64,000 nucleotides of DNA from Vibrio chagasii (GTDB taxonomy: Bacteria > Pseudomonadota > Gammaproteobacteria > Enterobacterales > Vibrionaceae): the NCBI RefSeq assembly GCF_002954585.1, contig NZ_MSCI01000002.1, positions 187,266 to 251,265 on the forward strand, given 5' to 3'. Below, one piece after another: positions 1-15,771 of this stretch; within the stretch, counting starts at the first letter, position 1; every line of letters starts with the position of its first letter. A program made the position numbers and the translations under genes. The notes under the pieces were generated by a model. The model did no database searches. It was given only the letters and a program-made list of their open reading frames with translations, and had not been told where the DNA came from.

Positions 1-525
1 TTCACTCAGCTGGTAGAAGTAGCTGACCGGCTCCGCATCTTTGTATTTTAGCCTTAATGCGTTGAGCTGTTCTTTGTACTGCTTAGCATTATTCTCACCG
101 ATACTTGGATCGCTGGCGTATTGGCTAAGCTGTTCAATATTGGTCGCGATACTGTCTAGGCTTTTGGTTTTCGAGTAATAAATATTAAAACCAAACTGCT
201 CTAGTTTCGCCAGTTCTCTTGGTGGGTTTCCCGCAGGCCAAGCAAGGATAAGATCTGGTTGCAGCGCGATGATTTTCTCAACCTTGATGCCTTGATAATT
301 TGCCACTTTTTCTAGCTTATCGGCTTGTGGTGGGTAATCACTGCGTTCACTTACAGCAACTAAATTATCACCTAAACCCGCACTGTATGCGAGCTCTGTG
401 GCGTGAGGAGCTAGGCTGACCACACGTTTTGCTGTGGTTACTTCGGTTGCAAGCGTGCTTGGTATCCATAAGCTAAAGCTAATCGCGAAAGTTGCACATG
501 ATGTAACAAGTTGAGAGGGTTTCAC
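1..525 (-). CDS. btuF: Vitamin B12-binding periplasmic protein BtuF (C-terminus cut by window edge)
   Basis: Periplasmic substrate-binding protein that delivers cobalamin to the BtuCD ABC importer. Read on the minus strand from a GTG at 525, the first 175 codons are visible. A signal peptide of about 26 residues ends near STLA, followed by the class III binding-protein signature KRVVSLAPHATELAYSAG and then the RSDYPP and LQPDLILAW segments typical of BtuF. The frame is open to base 1, so the remaining roughly 100 residues lie outside. The GTG sits one base after the stop of the CbiB-like gene, so the two are probably translationally coupled in an mtnN-cbiB-btuF operon. The family assignment is secure; the GTG start is inferred from this spacing and from the signal peptide that follows it. 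Confidence 0.9.
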   Translation of the reverse strand, partial: MKPSQLVTSCATFAISFSLWIPSTLATEVTTAKRVVSLAPHATELAYSAGLGDNLVAVSERSDYPPQADKLEKVANYQGIKVEKIIALQPDLILAWPAGNPPRELAKLEQFGFNIYYSKTKSLDSIATNIEQLSQYASDPSIGENNAKQYKEQLNALRLKYKDAEPVSYFYQLSE

Positions 526-526
526 T

Positions 527-1480
527 TTAAATCCCTTGGTGAATAATGAGTAGGGCTAGGCTTTGTAACAATATCCAGATCGCAATGCGTCCAAATAACA
601 GCTTTTGAACCTGCGCTAAGTGCAGTGCGGATGGTGCGATTCTGCCACCTAATTTTGCGCGAATAGCTTTGGTGTCGTTGTAAATAGCCGGGCCACCGAG
701 TGATAGCTCAAGCTTGTTGCCCACTGCAGTAATCAACCACGCAGGGCCAGGTAGAGGCCAAGACCGACTTTGAGCAAGCATCATCTTAAAGGTGTGAGAT
801 GCTTTATCACCGCAGACGATCATCAAGGCAAATAAACGCATTGGGATAAATTCGAGGACAGCGACAATCTTGATTGCCGTTGCGCCAAAAGGTGAGAACT
901 GCTTTCGACTCGGTGACCACGCTCGAGCTAATTCGACAATCAGGCGATACATCAACGCAGCGATTCCGCCTCCGGTGGCGTACCAAAATAGGACACAAAC
1001 CACATTGCGACCGTAGCCCATTATGATAGTTTCAGCCCCAGCTTTCCCAAGCCCTAATGATGATAGTGAATCGGTTTGGCGATTGACAATCGGAGCCAGT
1101 AATTGACGTGCTGTCGCTTTATCTTCTCGGCTAAGTGTTTTGATGAGTTGGTTGGCTAGCTTTTCATTGTTACGCCAATCAATAGCGAGCAGTAACAAAG
1201 CCAGTTGGAACAGTTGAGTCTGCCAAACCAGAGGTTGCAGTGCCAAGAGAATAATCAGAGTTGGAAGTACCATTAACCCCCAGGCTAAGGTGCCGGAGAT
1301 AAGGCTTTGAGAGTAACTTTGATTGTTGTTGACCTTAGTTGCTAGTAGTTCAGCAAACTTATGCCATAAGGTCGTAGGGTGTGCGGCGTGAGGGATAGGT
1401 AGAATCAAATGAAAAAGCAGTGCTCCCCACATTACAAGGAGCACGCCATTTGCAAATACCTGATCAAACAGTGTTTGCAT
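527..1480 (-). CDS. cbiB: CobD/CbiB-family adenosylcobinamide-phosphate synthase-like membrane protein
   Basis: A 317-aa polytopic membrane protein of the CobD/CbiB family, whose members attach aminopropanol (phosphate) to adenosylcobyric acid in cobalamin assembly and salvage. Family features visible are hydrophobic segments near residues 10-30, 65-95 and 290-317, a GYGRN..CVLFWYATGGG..A.MYR core near residue 155-180, and the segment PGPAWLITAVGNKLELSLGGP followed by YNDTKAIR. It starts 10 nt after mtnN and ends 1 nt before btuF, which fits a B12-salvage role. The sequence has drifted from enterobacterial CbiB, so whether it performs the classical reaction or only a salvage step cannot be decided here. 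Confidence 0.8.
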   Translation of the reverse strand: MQTLFDQVFANGVLLVMWGALLFHLILPIPHAAHPTTLWHKFAELLATKVNNNQSYSQSLISGTLAWGLMVLPTLIILLALQPLVWQTQLFQLALLLLAIDWRNNEKLANQLIKTLSREDKATARQLLAPIVNRQTDSLSSLGLGKAGAETIIMGYGRNVVCVLFWYATGGGIAALMYRLIVELARAWSPSRKQFSPFGATAIKIVAVLEFIPMRLFALMIVCGDKASHTFKMMLAQSRSWPLPGPAWLITAVGNKLELSLGGPAIYNDTKAIRAKLGGRIAPSALHLAQVQKLLFGRIAIWILLQSLALLIIHQGI

Positions 1481-1490
1481 GCTTAGTCGC

Positions 1491-2186
1491 TTACTTTAGT
1501 AGGGCAACCATTTTGATAACCATTTCAGAAGAGCTTTGTGCTGCTAGTGGCAGGAACTCTTCAAAGCTCATTGGTGATTCTTTGTCTGCAACATCAGAGA
1601 TTGCACGAACAACCACGAATGGTACTTGGAACTGGTGACAAGCTTGAGCAATCGCAGAAGCTTCCATTTCTACAGCTACTACTGATGGGAAGTGCTTGCG
1701 GATGAACTCTTGGCGTTCTGCAGTGCAAACAAACGCGTCGCCAGTACAGATAAGACCGCGAACCGCGTGCTTGTCTTCCATTTGAGCTAGCGCTTGCTCA
1801 GCGACTTTCATTAGGTTCTCGTCTGCTTTGAATGCAGCTGGTTGACCTGCCATTTGACCGATTTCGTAACCGAAAGCTGTTACGTCTGCGTCGTGGTGAC
1901 GTACTTCGGTAGAGATAACCACATCACCAAGGTTTAGAGTTGAATCAAAACCGCCAGCAGAGCCAGTGTTTAGAACGACATCTGGTTGGTATTCGCTTAG
2001 TAGGATAGAAGTACCAACAGCTGCTGCTACTTTACCAATGCCTGATTGAAGCAAAACAACGTCAACACCATTTAGCTGACCAGAGAAAAAGGTACAACCG
2101 CCTTTATTAACTTCAGTAATGTCTGAAATAGCTGCTTTTAGGATCGCAACTTCTTGCTCCATTGCGCCAATGATGCCGATTTTCAT
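1491..2186 (-). CDS. mtnN: 5'-methylthioadenosine/S-adenosylhomocysteine nucleosidase
   Basis: A 231-aa cytosolic hydrolase (Pfs) that cleaves the glycosidic bond of methylthioadenosine, S-adenosylhomocysteine and 5'-deoxyadenosine. It supplies methionine salvage and relieves product inhibition of methylation. In vibrios its S-ribosylhomocysteine product feeds LuxS and AI-2 synthesis. Catalytic residues are in place: Glu12 in [12 protein letters not shown], the purine-binding glutamate in [12 protein letters not shown], and the general-acid aspartate in VRAISDVAD. Length matches E. coli Pfs (232 aa). It is the first gene of the unit continuing into cbiB and btuF. Confidence 0.97.
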   Translation of the reverse strand: MKIGIIGAMEQEVAILKAAISDITEVNKGGCTFFSGQLNGVDVVLLQSGIGKVAAAVGTSILLSEYQPDVVLNTGSAGGFDSTLNLGDVVISTEVRHHDADVTAFGYEIGQMAGQPAAFKADENLMKVAEQALAQMEDKHAVRGLICTGDAFVCTAERQEFIRKHFPSVVAVEMEASAIAQACHQFQVPFVVVRAISDVADKESPMSFEEFLPLAAQSSSEMVIKMVALLK

Positions 2187-2312
2187 GTGTAGTCTCTTAA
2201 TTAAAAATATTTAAACATTAGAGCGAAATTGTAGCATGGATAAGAAGCGTCGAGCGACTGCCCAGAAGCACTTCTCATCCGAATAGTGTGGATTTACTCC
2301 AGTATTCTTTGT

Positions 2313-2741
2313 CTATTTGATTAGACCTTCGCTTTGCAAGCTAGCACGGAGTTGTTCTGCTCGTTTACGGTTCACACCAAAGTCAGAGTAGCCCGTACGA
2401 GACTCGGAACGAACGATGAGCTTGTCTCCATCGACTTTTAGCTCAAGGTCATCGACAAAGCGCATGATGCGTGAGGTGCACTCAACACGCAGGTAATCAT
2501 CGGTTTTGTTGGCCGTTTTCGCGCCCGGCAAAGTTAGAGCGACTTGCTCAATGGCATCAAGGTTTGCTGAATCGGATAGTTCGTACGTAGCCAAAGCATG
2601 TTGTTCACGGTAATCTTGTGTTGATACGCAATTAGGTTTATCACCACAAGGTGATGAGGTTCTGTCTTTCATATCCGTGATTCCTTGGCTGCAAGCGGTT
2701 AATGTTAAAAGTGATAGCGAGAGGAGAGCGGCTTTTTTCAT
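2313..2741 (-). CDS. DUF1499 family lipoprotein
   Basis: A 142-aa predicted lipoprotein. A short signal peptide ends in a lipobox LTAC with the lipidated Cys at residue 17. The mature part has the DUF1499 pattern: a PCGDKPNCVST motif with two cysteines near residues 32-38, then YLRVECTSRIMRFVDDLELKVD and a C-terminal VRSESRTGYSDFGVNRKRAEQLR stretch (a conserved SRxGxSDxGxNRxR core). DUF1499 proteins have no established biochemical function. It is a single-gene unit between the gltD2 terminator and mtnN, both on the same strand. Confidence 0.8.
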   Translation of the reverse strand: MKKAALLSLSLLTLTACSQGITDMKDRTSSPCGDKPNCVSTQDYREQHALATYELSDSANLDAIEQVALTLPGAKTANKTDDYLRVECTSRIMRFVDDLELKVDGDKLIVRSESRTGYSDFGVNRKRAEQLRASLQSEGLIK

Positions 2742-2836
2742 AGTGTTTCCTATGGCTTGTTTTTAATTCTAATTGTAGTTATCGGTATTGGCTTGTTTGC
2801 TGTTTTTGTTGTGCTTGTGATAAACGTATCTAATTC

Positions 2837-2866
2837 AAAAAAGGATCCATATATGGATCCTTTTTT
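2837..2866 (-). terminator. Rho-independent terminator of the gltB2-gltD2 operon
   Basis: A fully symmetric 30-base inverted repeat: six A, then GGATCCATATATGGATCC, then six T. It lies 40 bases beyond the gltD2 stop in the direction of transcription and could work in both directions. Confidence 0.9.
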
Positions 2867-2905
2867 ATAGTAACGGCTTGAACAATAAAGGAAACCGAAG
2901 ACTAA

Positions 2906-8798
<5,893 letters not shown>

Positions 8799-9128
8799 TG
8801 CAATTCTCCCTTTTGCTTCTCTGTCATCCAGACAGTAAATGACTAACTATTCATGTACTTGTTATTTTTTATAAACTTACCGTTTTTTAGCTAGTTCAAC
8901 GTTATCCTTTGTGTTAACAAAACCCAGTGGCTTTATTTTCACCAGTTTTACAACGTATAGCTAATTGTGTTTAAGGTCAAGTTCATGGTTAATTATCATG
9001 CATAAACGCGATTAACCACGTAATAATCTAAAATACTCGATTGATATCAATTAGATATAAATAGGAAATGTTAATGATATTTAACATTTATAGTGAGGGC
9101 GTATCTGTAGTGACAGAATGCTAGATAG
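8799..9128. other. Non-coding region upstream of gltB2
   Basis: About 330 AT-rich bases between the gltB1-gltD1 terminator and the gltB2 start. The gltB2 ribosome binding site (GGGAGAA) is visible just before the ATG. This region must hold the gltB2 promoter, but I cannot assign a convincing -35/-10 pair or a named regulator site. No plausible small ORF is seen. Confidence 0.5.
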
Positions 9129-9155
9129 AAAAAAGGCTAGCATCGAGTGCTAGCC
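9129..9155 (-). terminator. Terminator of the gltB1-gltD1 operon
   Basis: GGCTAGCA / TGCTAGCC 8-bp stem with a 5-base loop at 9135-9155. On the minus strand it is followed by six U (plus-strand A at 9129-9134). It separates the two tandem gltBD operons. Confidence 0.88.
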
Positions 9156-9192
9156 AAATATAAAAGTTAGGAAGGGTGTTGCTTTTCCTCTA

Positions 9193-9215
9193 GGCTAACG
9201 TCATTGACGTTAGCC
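9193..9215 (-). repeat. Perfect 11-bp inverted repeat just after gltD1 stop
   Basis: GGCTAACGTCA and its exact complement are separated by one base, 10-32 bases beyond the gltD1 stop. No U-run follows on the minus strand, so it is not itself an intrinsic terminator. It could protect the 3' end or assist the terminator 40 bases further on. Confidence 0.6.
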
Positions 9216-9224
9216 CGAGAAATA

Positions 9225-10694
9225 TTATGCGGAAAGCATGAGTGAATCGGCTTTCGCTTCTAGGTTTGAGTTGCCCATTAAGAAGTCATCAATCGCAATT
9301 GCACATTCACGACCTTCGTTAATGCAGCGAACGACCAGAGACTGACCTGTACGCATATCACCAGCGGCAAAAACGCCTTTCTGGTTGGTTGCGTAACCTT
9401 CAGAAGCAACGTTACCGCGCTCGTCCAGTTTGATATCAAGTTGAGCAAGTACACCGGTTGGCTCTGGGTGTAGGAAACCCATCGCTAGGAATGCTTGGTC
9501 ACATGGAATCACACGCTCTGAGTTTGCTACTTCGTCAAAAGTAGGGCGCTCACCTGGCGCTGCATCTTTCCACACGATATCGGCGATACGTAGACCGGTC
9601 ACTTCGCCTTGATCGTTACCGATGAACTCTTTAGTCAAGATGTTCCAGTGACGTTCACAGCCTTCTTCGTGAGAAGTCGTGGTCTTCATGATCATTGGGT
9701 ATTGAGGCCAAGGCATGTTTGCAGGGCGCTTCTCTGGTGGGATCGGCATGATCTCAACCTGAGTAATGCTCGCTGCTTTGTGACGGTTTGATGTACCCAC
9801 ACAGTCAGAGCCAGTATCACCGCCACCGATAACCACAACGTGCTTATCTTTAGCGTGAATCTCTTCACCTTTTAGGTCCATGTCGTTTGCACGGCGGTTG
9901 TTTTGACCAAGGAATTCCATCGCAAAATGAACGCCTTTCAATTCACGACCTGGGATTGGTAGGTCACGAGGAACCGTAGAACCGCCGGTTAGCAATACCA
10001 CATCAAACTCTTGGCGTAGCTGCTGAGCGTTAACGTCAACACCAATGTGTTGGTTCACTTTAAACTCAACGCCAGCTTCAGCCATTAGGTTGATCTTACG
10101 ATCAATCACGTCCATGCCCAGTTTGAAATCTGGGATACCGAAACGCAGTAGACCGCCAACTTTCTCGTCACGTTCAAATACCGTTACCGAGTGACCAGCG
10201 CTGTTTAGCTGTTCAGCTGCGGCTAGACCTGCAGGGCCAGAGCCAACAATCGCTACGGTTTTTCCTGTACGAGAGCGAGGTGTTTTTGGTTTTGCGTACC
10301 CTTCACGGTACGCAGTTTCTACAATCGTTTTCTCGATATTACAGATGGTGATTGGGTCTTGGTTAATACCTAGTACACAAGCACTCTCACAAGGAGAAGG
10401 GCACACACGACCTGTAAACTCAGGGAAGTTATTGGTCGAGCTTAGGATGTTCCAAGCTTCCTCCCAGCTGTCACGGTAAACCGCGTCATTAAATTCTGGG
10501 ATGATGTTACCAATTGGACAACCGCTGTGACAGAAAGGTACGCCACAGTCCATACAACGAGATGCTTGAGTATTGATCTTGTCGCCAAACTCTTCGTTAA
10601 GTACGAATTCTTTGTTGTCTTCAATACGAACCGATGGATCGAGCTTCTTTGGAAGCTCGCGACCGTGTTCTAAAAATCCAGTAGGCTTACCCAT
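9225..10694 (-). CDS. gltD: Glutamate synthase small subunit, second type
   Basis: A 489-aa GOGAT small subunit of a different subfamily from the copy at 2906-4318. It has an N-terminal MGKPTGFLEHGRELP start, cysteine clusters CMDCGVPFCHSGCPIGN and VCPSPCESACVLG, FAD motif [16 protein letters not shown] motif VVIGGGDTGSDCVGTS, and the C-terminal FAAGDMRTGQSLVVRCINEGRE. The ATG at 10694 overlaps the gltB1 stop by one base (TAATG), so translation is coupled. It supplies NADPH-derived electrons to the 1515-aa GltB. Confidence 0.95.
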   Translation of the reverse strand: MGKPTGFLEHGRELPKKLDPSVRIEDNKEFVLNEEFGDKINTQASRCMDCGVPFCHSGCPIGNIIPEFNDAVYRDSWEEAWNILSSTNNFPEFTGRVCPSPCESACVLGINQDPITICNIEKTIVETAYREGYAKPKTPRSRTGKTVAIVGSGPAGLAAAEQLNSAGHSVTVFERDEKVGGLLRFGIPDFKLGMDVIDRKINLMAEAGVEFKVNQHIGVDVNAQQLRQEFDVVLLTGGSTVPRDLPIPGRELKGVHFAMEFLGQNNRRANDMDLKGEEIHAKDKHVVVIGGGDTGSDCVGTSNRHKAASITQVEIMPIPPEKRPANMPWPQYPMIMKTTTSHEEGCERHWNILTKEFIGNDQGEVTGLRIADIVWKDAAPGERPTFDEVANSERVIPCDQAFLAMGFLHPEPTGVLAQLDIKLDERGNVASEGYATNQKGVFAAGDMRTGQSLVVRCINEGRECAIAIDDFLMGNSNLEAKADSLMLSA

Positions 10695-13600
10695 TATACT
10701 GCCTCCACTTCTTCCGTTTGTGCCTGTTGTGCTTCAGCTTTACGCTTCTCAAGAACTGCTTTGTAGTCGCGTGGCATTACTTTAATTAGTGATGCAACAC
10801 TTGCTTCAAAGTTGTCTAGGAAAGACTGAGCAACTTCACTTCCTGTGAATTCAACGTGCTTGGTTAGCATATCTAGTAGAAGATCTTTATCTTCTTGTTC
10901 AATTGGATCTAGGTCTACAAGTTCAGGGTTAAGCTTGGTTTCGAAGTCACCGCCTTTATCCCAAACATAAGCGACACCGCCACTCATACCCGCAGCAAAG
11001 TTACGACCTGTTGAGCCAAGGATAACGGCTACACCGCCAGTCATGTATTCACAACCGTGGTCACCAACGCCCTCAACAACAACCTTCGCACCTGAGTTAC
11101 GAACACAGAAACGTTCACCAGCCATACCGCGAATGAAAGATTCACCTGAGGTCGCACCGTAGAAACATACGTTACCAACCACGATGTTATCTTCAGCAAC
11201 GATAGAAGATTTCGCATCTGGGTACAGTACCAAAGTACCGCCAGACAGACCTTTACCCCAGTAATCGTTCGCGTCGCCTTCTACTTCGAACTTAACGCCT
11301 TTCGCAAGGAACGCACCGAAAGATTGGCCGGCACTACCGTGGAACTTAACGTTCATTGGTTGTGGTAAACCTTGGTCTTTGTAAACCTTCGAGATTTCGT
11401 TCGATAGCATGGTACCCGCAGAGCGGTCCGTGTTGATGATTGGGAAGGTCGCATTTACAGCTTCACCTTTTTCAAGTGCAGGAATCGCAGCTTGGATCAA
11501 CTTGCGGTCTAGAACATCTTCTAGGTTGTGGTTTTGTTGTGTCTGGTTGTAGATACCATCTTCTTCACGAGCCTGCTCAATGTGCAGTACAGGTGTTAGA
11601 TCTAGGTTTTTGTACTTCCAGTGGCCGATGTCATCACGAACTTTAAGTTTGTGCGATTGACCAACCATCTCATCGATAGAGCGGAAGCCAAGTTCAGCCA
11701 TTACTTCACGTAGACCTTCAGCCATGTATTGGAAGAAAGTCACTACGTCTTCTACGCGACCGTCGAAACGCTCACGCAGAGTTTTGTTTTGTGTTGCGAT
11801 ACCAACAGGACAGGTGTTCTTGTGACACTTACGCATCATGATACAACCTTCAACAACCAATGCTGCTGTTGCTACGCCCCATTCTTCAGCACCAAGTAGT
11901 GTTGCTACTGCAAGGTCACGTGGTGTTTTCATCTGACCATCAGACTGAACAACGATACGGTTACGTAGGCCGTTTTTCAGTAGTGTTTGGTGCGTTTCCG
12001 CTAGACCCAGTTCCCAAGGCAGACCTGTGTGACGGATAGAAGACATCGGAGATGCACCCGTACCACCATCAAAACCTGCGATAAGTACTACGTCAGCTTT
12101 CGCTTTTGCTACACCCGAGGCAATCGTACCTACGCCAGCTTCTGATACTAGCTTCACGTTGACACGGCCGTTACGGTTCGCGTTTTTCAGATCGTAGATC
12201 AGCTGAGCCAAATCTTCGATTGAGTAGATATCGTGGTGTGGCGGTGGTGAGATTAGACCTACGCCTGGAGTCGAGTGACGCGTCGCGCCGATCCAGTCAT
12301 CAACCTTATCACCAGGTAGTTGACCACCTTCACCAGGTTTCGCACCTTGAGCCATCTTGATTTGCAGCTCATCAGCGTTCGATAGGTAGTAAGACGTCAC
12401 ACCAAAGCGACCAGAAGCCACTTGTTTGATTGCTGAACGCTCCCAGTCACCGTTTTCTTTACGTTCGAAACGTGCTGGATCTTCACCACCTTCACCTGAG
12501 TTTGACTTCGCACCGATACGGTTCATTGCAACAGCCAGTGTTGAGTGAGCCTCATGCGAGATAGAACCAAAGCTCATTGCGCCAGTAGCGAAACGCTTAA
12601 GGATATTCTCGATTGGTTCTACTTCCGCTAGAGGAATAGAGCCTGCTGGGTTTTTGATGAAATCAAGTTGGCTACGTAGCGTTGCTGCGTTGTCGCCTTG
12701 GTCATCAACTGCTTTTGCGTACTTCTTGAACTGACCGTAATCTTTGTTACGCGTCGACTCCTGAAGTAGAGAGATGGTTTCTGGGTTGAATAAGTGCTTC
12801 TCACCACGTTGTTTCCACTGGTAAACACCACCGACATCAAGGATTTGAGCTGGGATTTCACGAGCAGGGTAACCAACACGGTGACGAACAAGCACTTCAC
12901 GAGCGATGTCATCGATCGTTAGGCCTTGAATACGCGAAACCGTACCTGTGAAGTATTTTTCAACCACAGACTTGCTGATACCAAGCGCTTCAAAGATTTG
13001 CGCACCGTGGTAAGACTGCAGTGTCGAGATACCCATCTTAGAGAAGATTTTCAGTAGACCGCCGTTAACACCTTTACGGTAGTTATCGAAGAATTCACGT
13101 GGGTGAACGTTAGGGTCTAGTTTCTTAGTACGTTGTAGTTCAACAATCGTTTCAATCACTAGGTATGGGTTAACTGCGTTAGCACCGTAACCCAGAAGCG
13201 TTGCGAAGTGGTGTGTTTCACGAGCATCACCCGTTTCAACCACGATGTCACACTTAGCACGTAGGCCTTTACGGATTAGGTGGTGGTGTACCGCGCCAAC
13301 TGCCAGCATTGCTGGGATAGCGGCGTGGTTAGAGTTAACCGCACGGTCAGTCAGTAGGATGATAGAGTAACCATCGATCACGGCATCTTCTGCGTATTGG
13401 CAAATACGTTTTAGTGCACGCTCTAACTTACCTTGGTCTCCATTTGCTTGGAATACGATATCCAGTGTCTTCGCTTGAAGGTGCTCGTTATCGATAGCAC
13501 GCAGCTTTTCTAACTCAGAGTTAGACAGTACTGGAGACTCAAGCTCTACCTTTTGACAGTGTTCAGGTGTTTCTGAAAGCAGGTTCTGATCTTTACCTAG

Positions 13601-15241
13601 GTAAGTGTTCAGAGACATAACCATACGCTCACGGATCGGGTCGATCGGTGGGTTAGTTACCTGTGCAAACAGCTGCTTGAAGTAGTTTGAAAGGTGCTGC
13701 GATTGGTGAGAAAGAATCGCTAGCGGCCAGTCAGCACCCATTGCAGAAAGTGGCTCATAGCCGGTTTTCGCAAGAGGTAGAATGATTTCGTTCACTTCTT
13801 CAGAGCTCACACCAAACGATTGTTGTTTGTGGAGAAGTTTCTCTGGAGAAGGTTGGCTAAATTCGTTGCTCGCGTCTGGTAGCTTTTTAAGGCTCAGAAG
13901 GTTTTCTTCAACCCATTTCTCGTAAGGTTGAGATTTCGCGATGCCATCTTTCACTTCTTCATCAGAAATGATGCGGCCTTGCTCAAGGTCAGCAACGAAG
14001 ATACGACCTGGTTGTAGACGACCACGGTATTCAACGTTTTTTGGTGCGATTTCAACAACGCCAGATTCAGACGCCATCACTAGGAAATCGTCTTTTGTCA
14101 CTGTGTAGCGAGAAGGGCGCAGACCGTTACGGTCAAGAGTTGCACCTACTTGAACACCATCAGTGAAACATACCGAAGCTGGGCCATCCCATGGTTCCAT
14201 TACGTTCGCGTGGTACTGGTAGAACGCGCGACGAGTTGGGTCCATGTTTTTGTTTTCTTGCCATGCTTCAGGGATCATCATCATCAGTGCGTGTGGCAGA
14301 GTTCGGCCAGACAGAACCAGAAGCTCCAATGCCATGTCGAAGTTTGATGAATCCGAGCTACCTTCCTGACAGATAGGCAGTAGCATGTCGATTTCAGCTT
14401 GTGTGAATAGATCCGATTCTAGGATAGCTTCACGAGCTTTCATCCAGTTTAGGTTGCCGCGAACCGTGTTGATTTCGCCGTTGTGGGCGATGTAACGGAA
14501 AGGCTGAGCTAGACGCCAACGTGGGAATGTATTGGTAGAGAAGCGAGAGTGTACTAGTGCTAGAGCCGTCACCATAGTTGGGTTTTGCAGGTCTAGGAAG
14601 TACTGAGGAACTTGTTCTGTTGTTAGCTGACCTTTGTACACCAATGTCTTGTAAGACATAGAGTTGATGTAGAAGTCATCACCGATATTTGAAACGCTTT
14701 CTAGACACACGCGAACGGTGTAGTTACGTAGAACGTAAAGTTTACGCTCAAGCTCTTCTGGAGTAATACCAGGGCCGCCAGAGATAAATACGTGTTCAAA
14801 TTGAGGTTCAGTGCTTAGTGGGTCAGCACCAATCATTGAATTGTCCGTCGGAAGTTCACGGTAGCCGATTACTTCTAACTCTAGGCGTTGTGCATTGCGT
14901 TTTAGAATGTCGCGACACTGTGCACGTTTGTGTTCATCTTTAGGGAAAAGTACAACACCAACACCATATTTTTCAAAAGACGGCAGTTTAATTCCAAGCT
15001 TAACGGCTTCTTCAAGTAAGAATTCGTGCGGCTTCTGTAGCAGGATACCTGCACCATCACCAGAACATGGATCGCAGCCTTGGCCGCCACGGTGTTCCAT
15101 ACGTGCAAGCATATCGAGTGCTTGAGTTACTACATCATGAGATTTGCGATTCTTTAGATGCGCAACAAAACCGATACCACAAGCGTCATGCTCCAGTTCA
15201 GGAGTATACAGACCCTGTGAGTTCTGCTCTTGATCTACCAT
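10694..15241 (-). CDS. gltB: Glutamate synthase large subunit, second type
   Basis: A 1515-aa GOGAT large subunit. The class-II amidotransferase nucleophile is Cys21 (HDACGIGFVAH). It shares the landmarks of the other copy ([58 protein letters not shown]) but carries a different Fe-S segment, CIMMRKCHKNTCPVG, and ends in a charged Glu/Gln/Ala-rich tail. The start is supported by GGAAGGA 8-14 bases upstream. The two GltB proteins differ throughout, so this is an old paralogy or separate acquisition rather than a recent tandem duplication. Its promoter must lie in the 530-base gap before yhcC. Confidence 0.96.
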   Translation of the reverse strand: MVDQEQNSQGLYTPELEHDACGIGFVAHLKNRKSHDVVTQALDMLARMEHRGGQGCDPCSGDGAGILLQKPHEFLLEEAVKLGIKLPSFEKYGVGVVLFPKDEHKRAQCRDILKRNAQRLELEVIGYRELPTDNSMIGADPLSTEPQFEHVFISGGPGITPEELERKLYVLRNYTVRVCLESVSNIGDDFYINSMSYKTLVYKGQLTTEQVPQYFLDLQNPTMVTALALVHSRFSTNTFPRWRLAQPFRYIAHNGEINTVRGNLNWMKAREAILESDLFTQAEIDMLLPICQEGSSDSSNFDMALELLVLSGRTLPHALMMMIPEAWQENKNMDPTRRAFYQYHANVMEPWDGPASVCFTDGVQVGATLDRNGLRPSRYTVTKDDFLVMASESGVVEIAPKNVEYRGRLQPGRIFVADLEQGRIISDEEVKDGIAKSQPYEKWVEENLLSLKKLPDASNEFSQPSPEKLLHKQQSFGVSSEEVNEIILPLAKTGYEPLSAMGADWPLAILSHQSQHLSNYFKQLFAQVTNPPIDPIRERMVMSLNTYLGKDQNLLSETPEHCQKVELESPVLSNSELEKLRAIDNEHLQAKTLDIVFQANGDQGKLERALKRICQYAEDAVIDGYSIILLTDRAVNSNHAAIPAMLAVGAVHHHLIRKGLRAKCDIVVETGDARETHHFATLLGYGANAVNPYLVIETIVELQRTKKLDPNVHPREFFDNYRKGVNGGLLKIFSKMGISTLQSYHGAQIFEALGISKSVVEKYFTGTVSRIQGLTIDDIAREVLVRHRVGYPAREIPAQILDVGGVYQWKQRGEKHLFNPETISLLQESTRNKDYGQFKKYAKAVDDQGDNAATLRSQLDFIKNPAGSIPLAEVEPIENILKRFATGAMSFGSISHEAHSTLAVAMNRIGAKSNSGEGGEDPARFERKENGDWERSAIKQVASGRFGVTSYYLSNADELQIKMAQGAKPGEGGQLPGDKVDDWIGATRHSTPGVGLISPPPHHDIYSIEDLAQLIYDLKNANRNGRVNVKLVSEAGVGTIASGVAKAKADVVLIAGFDGGTGASPMSSIRHTGLPWELGLAETHQTLLKNGLRNRIVVQSDGQMKTPRDLAVATLLGAEEWGVATAALVVEGCIMMRKCHKNTCPVGIATQNKTLRERFDGRVEDVVTFFQYMAEGLREVMAELGFRSIDEMVGQSHKLKVRDDIGHWKYKNLDLTPVLHIEQAREEDGIYNQTQQNHNLEDVLDRKLIQAAIPALEKGEAVNATFPIINTDRSAGTMLSNEISKVYKDQGLPQPMNVKFHGSAGQSFGAFLAKGVKFEVEGDANDYWGKGLSGGTLVLYPDAKSSIVAEDNIVVGNVCFYGATSGESFIRGMAGERFCVRNSGAKVVVEGVGDHGCEYMTGGVAVILGSTGRNFAAGMSGGVAYVWDKGGDFETKLNPELVDLDPIEQEDKDLLLDMLTKHVEFTGSEVAQSFLDNFEASVASLIKVMPRDYKAVLEKRKAEAQQAQTEEVEAV

Positions 15242-15771
15242 AGATACATCCTTCCAGTTAAATCTAGGCGCAACTTCTTTGTATAAAGTCAGCCTTGTCC
15301 TTTTATATTTATGAGTCTAAACCGGCCTGTGTTGGCGGTTTGAATCCTTTCCGTATCTCGCAGGAAAAGTATTGCGAGAAAAACAATCCTTGGTGATATC
15401 CGTTTATTTTTAGCCACAAACTAGTGGTTTATATAGGTGGGAGTTAGATATCACCGACTTATTAGCAAGTTTTCGTTGTAAGAAATTACACAAAAATAGC
15501 CAATATGTGTAAGTATCCTACAATTTTGTCTAGGCGAATTGCAATGAAAGTTGAACCGTGTAGACCATTTTTTTCGTTTTATTTTGAATTTTATGTCTAA
15601 CAAATGTGCAACATTAGGCAAATAGAGCGACTTTTTTGCATGTTTATTGATATTTGATAGGTTGCTCGCAAAAAGCCTTGAGTAAACTAATTGGTCGAAT
15701 TTTGCAGGGATGTAATTTTTTTTCAAAAAAAGACTGATATTCATTCTTATTTACTTGAGCGCTTTGAAAAT
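15242..15771. promoter_or_regulatory. Divergent gltB1 / yhcC intergenic region with a nested palindrome
   Basis: A non-coding, AT-rich 530-base stretch between divergent genes. At 15392-15400 and 15447-15455 GGTGATATC and its exact complement face each other across 46 bases. Between them CCAC/GTGG arms (around 15414-15427) form a smaller inverted repeat. This lies 150-215 bases upstream of gltB1 and may be an operator or DNA-bending site. The regulator is not identified. Small ORFs in the gap have no ribosome binding site or recognisable content. Confidence 0.4.

Noticed and set aside
12628..12912. Antisense open frames inside gltB, gltD, lysS, recJ and other genes
   Set aside because: They are long only because of codon bias of the real gene on the other strand; none has recognisable content or its own start signals.
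15451..15744. 97-aa minus-strand open frame in the gltB1-yhcC gap
   Set aside because: AT-rich, no ribosome binding site, composition unlike a protein, and it overlaps the yhcC promoter region.
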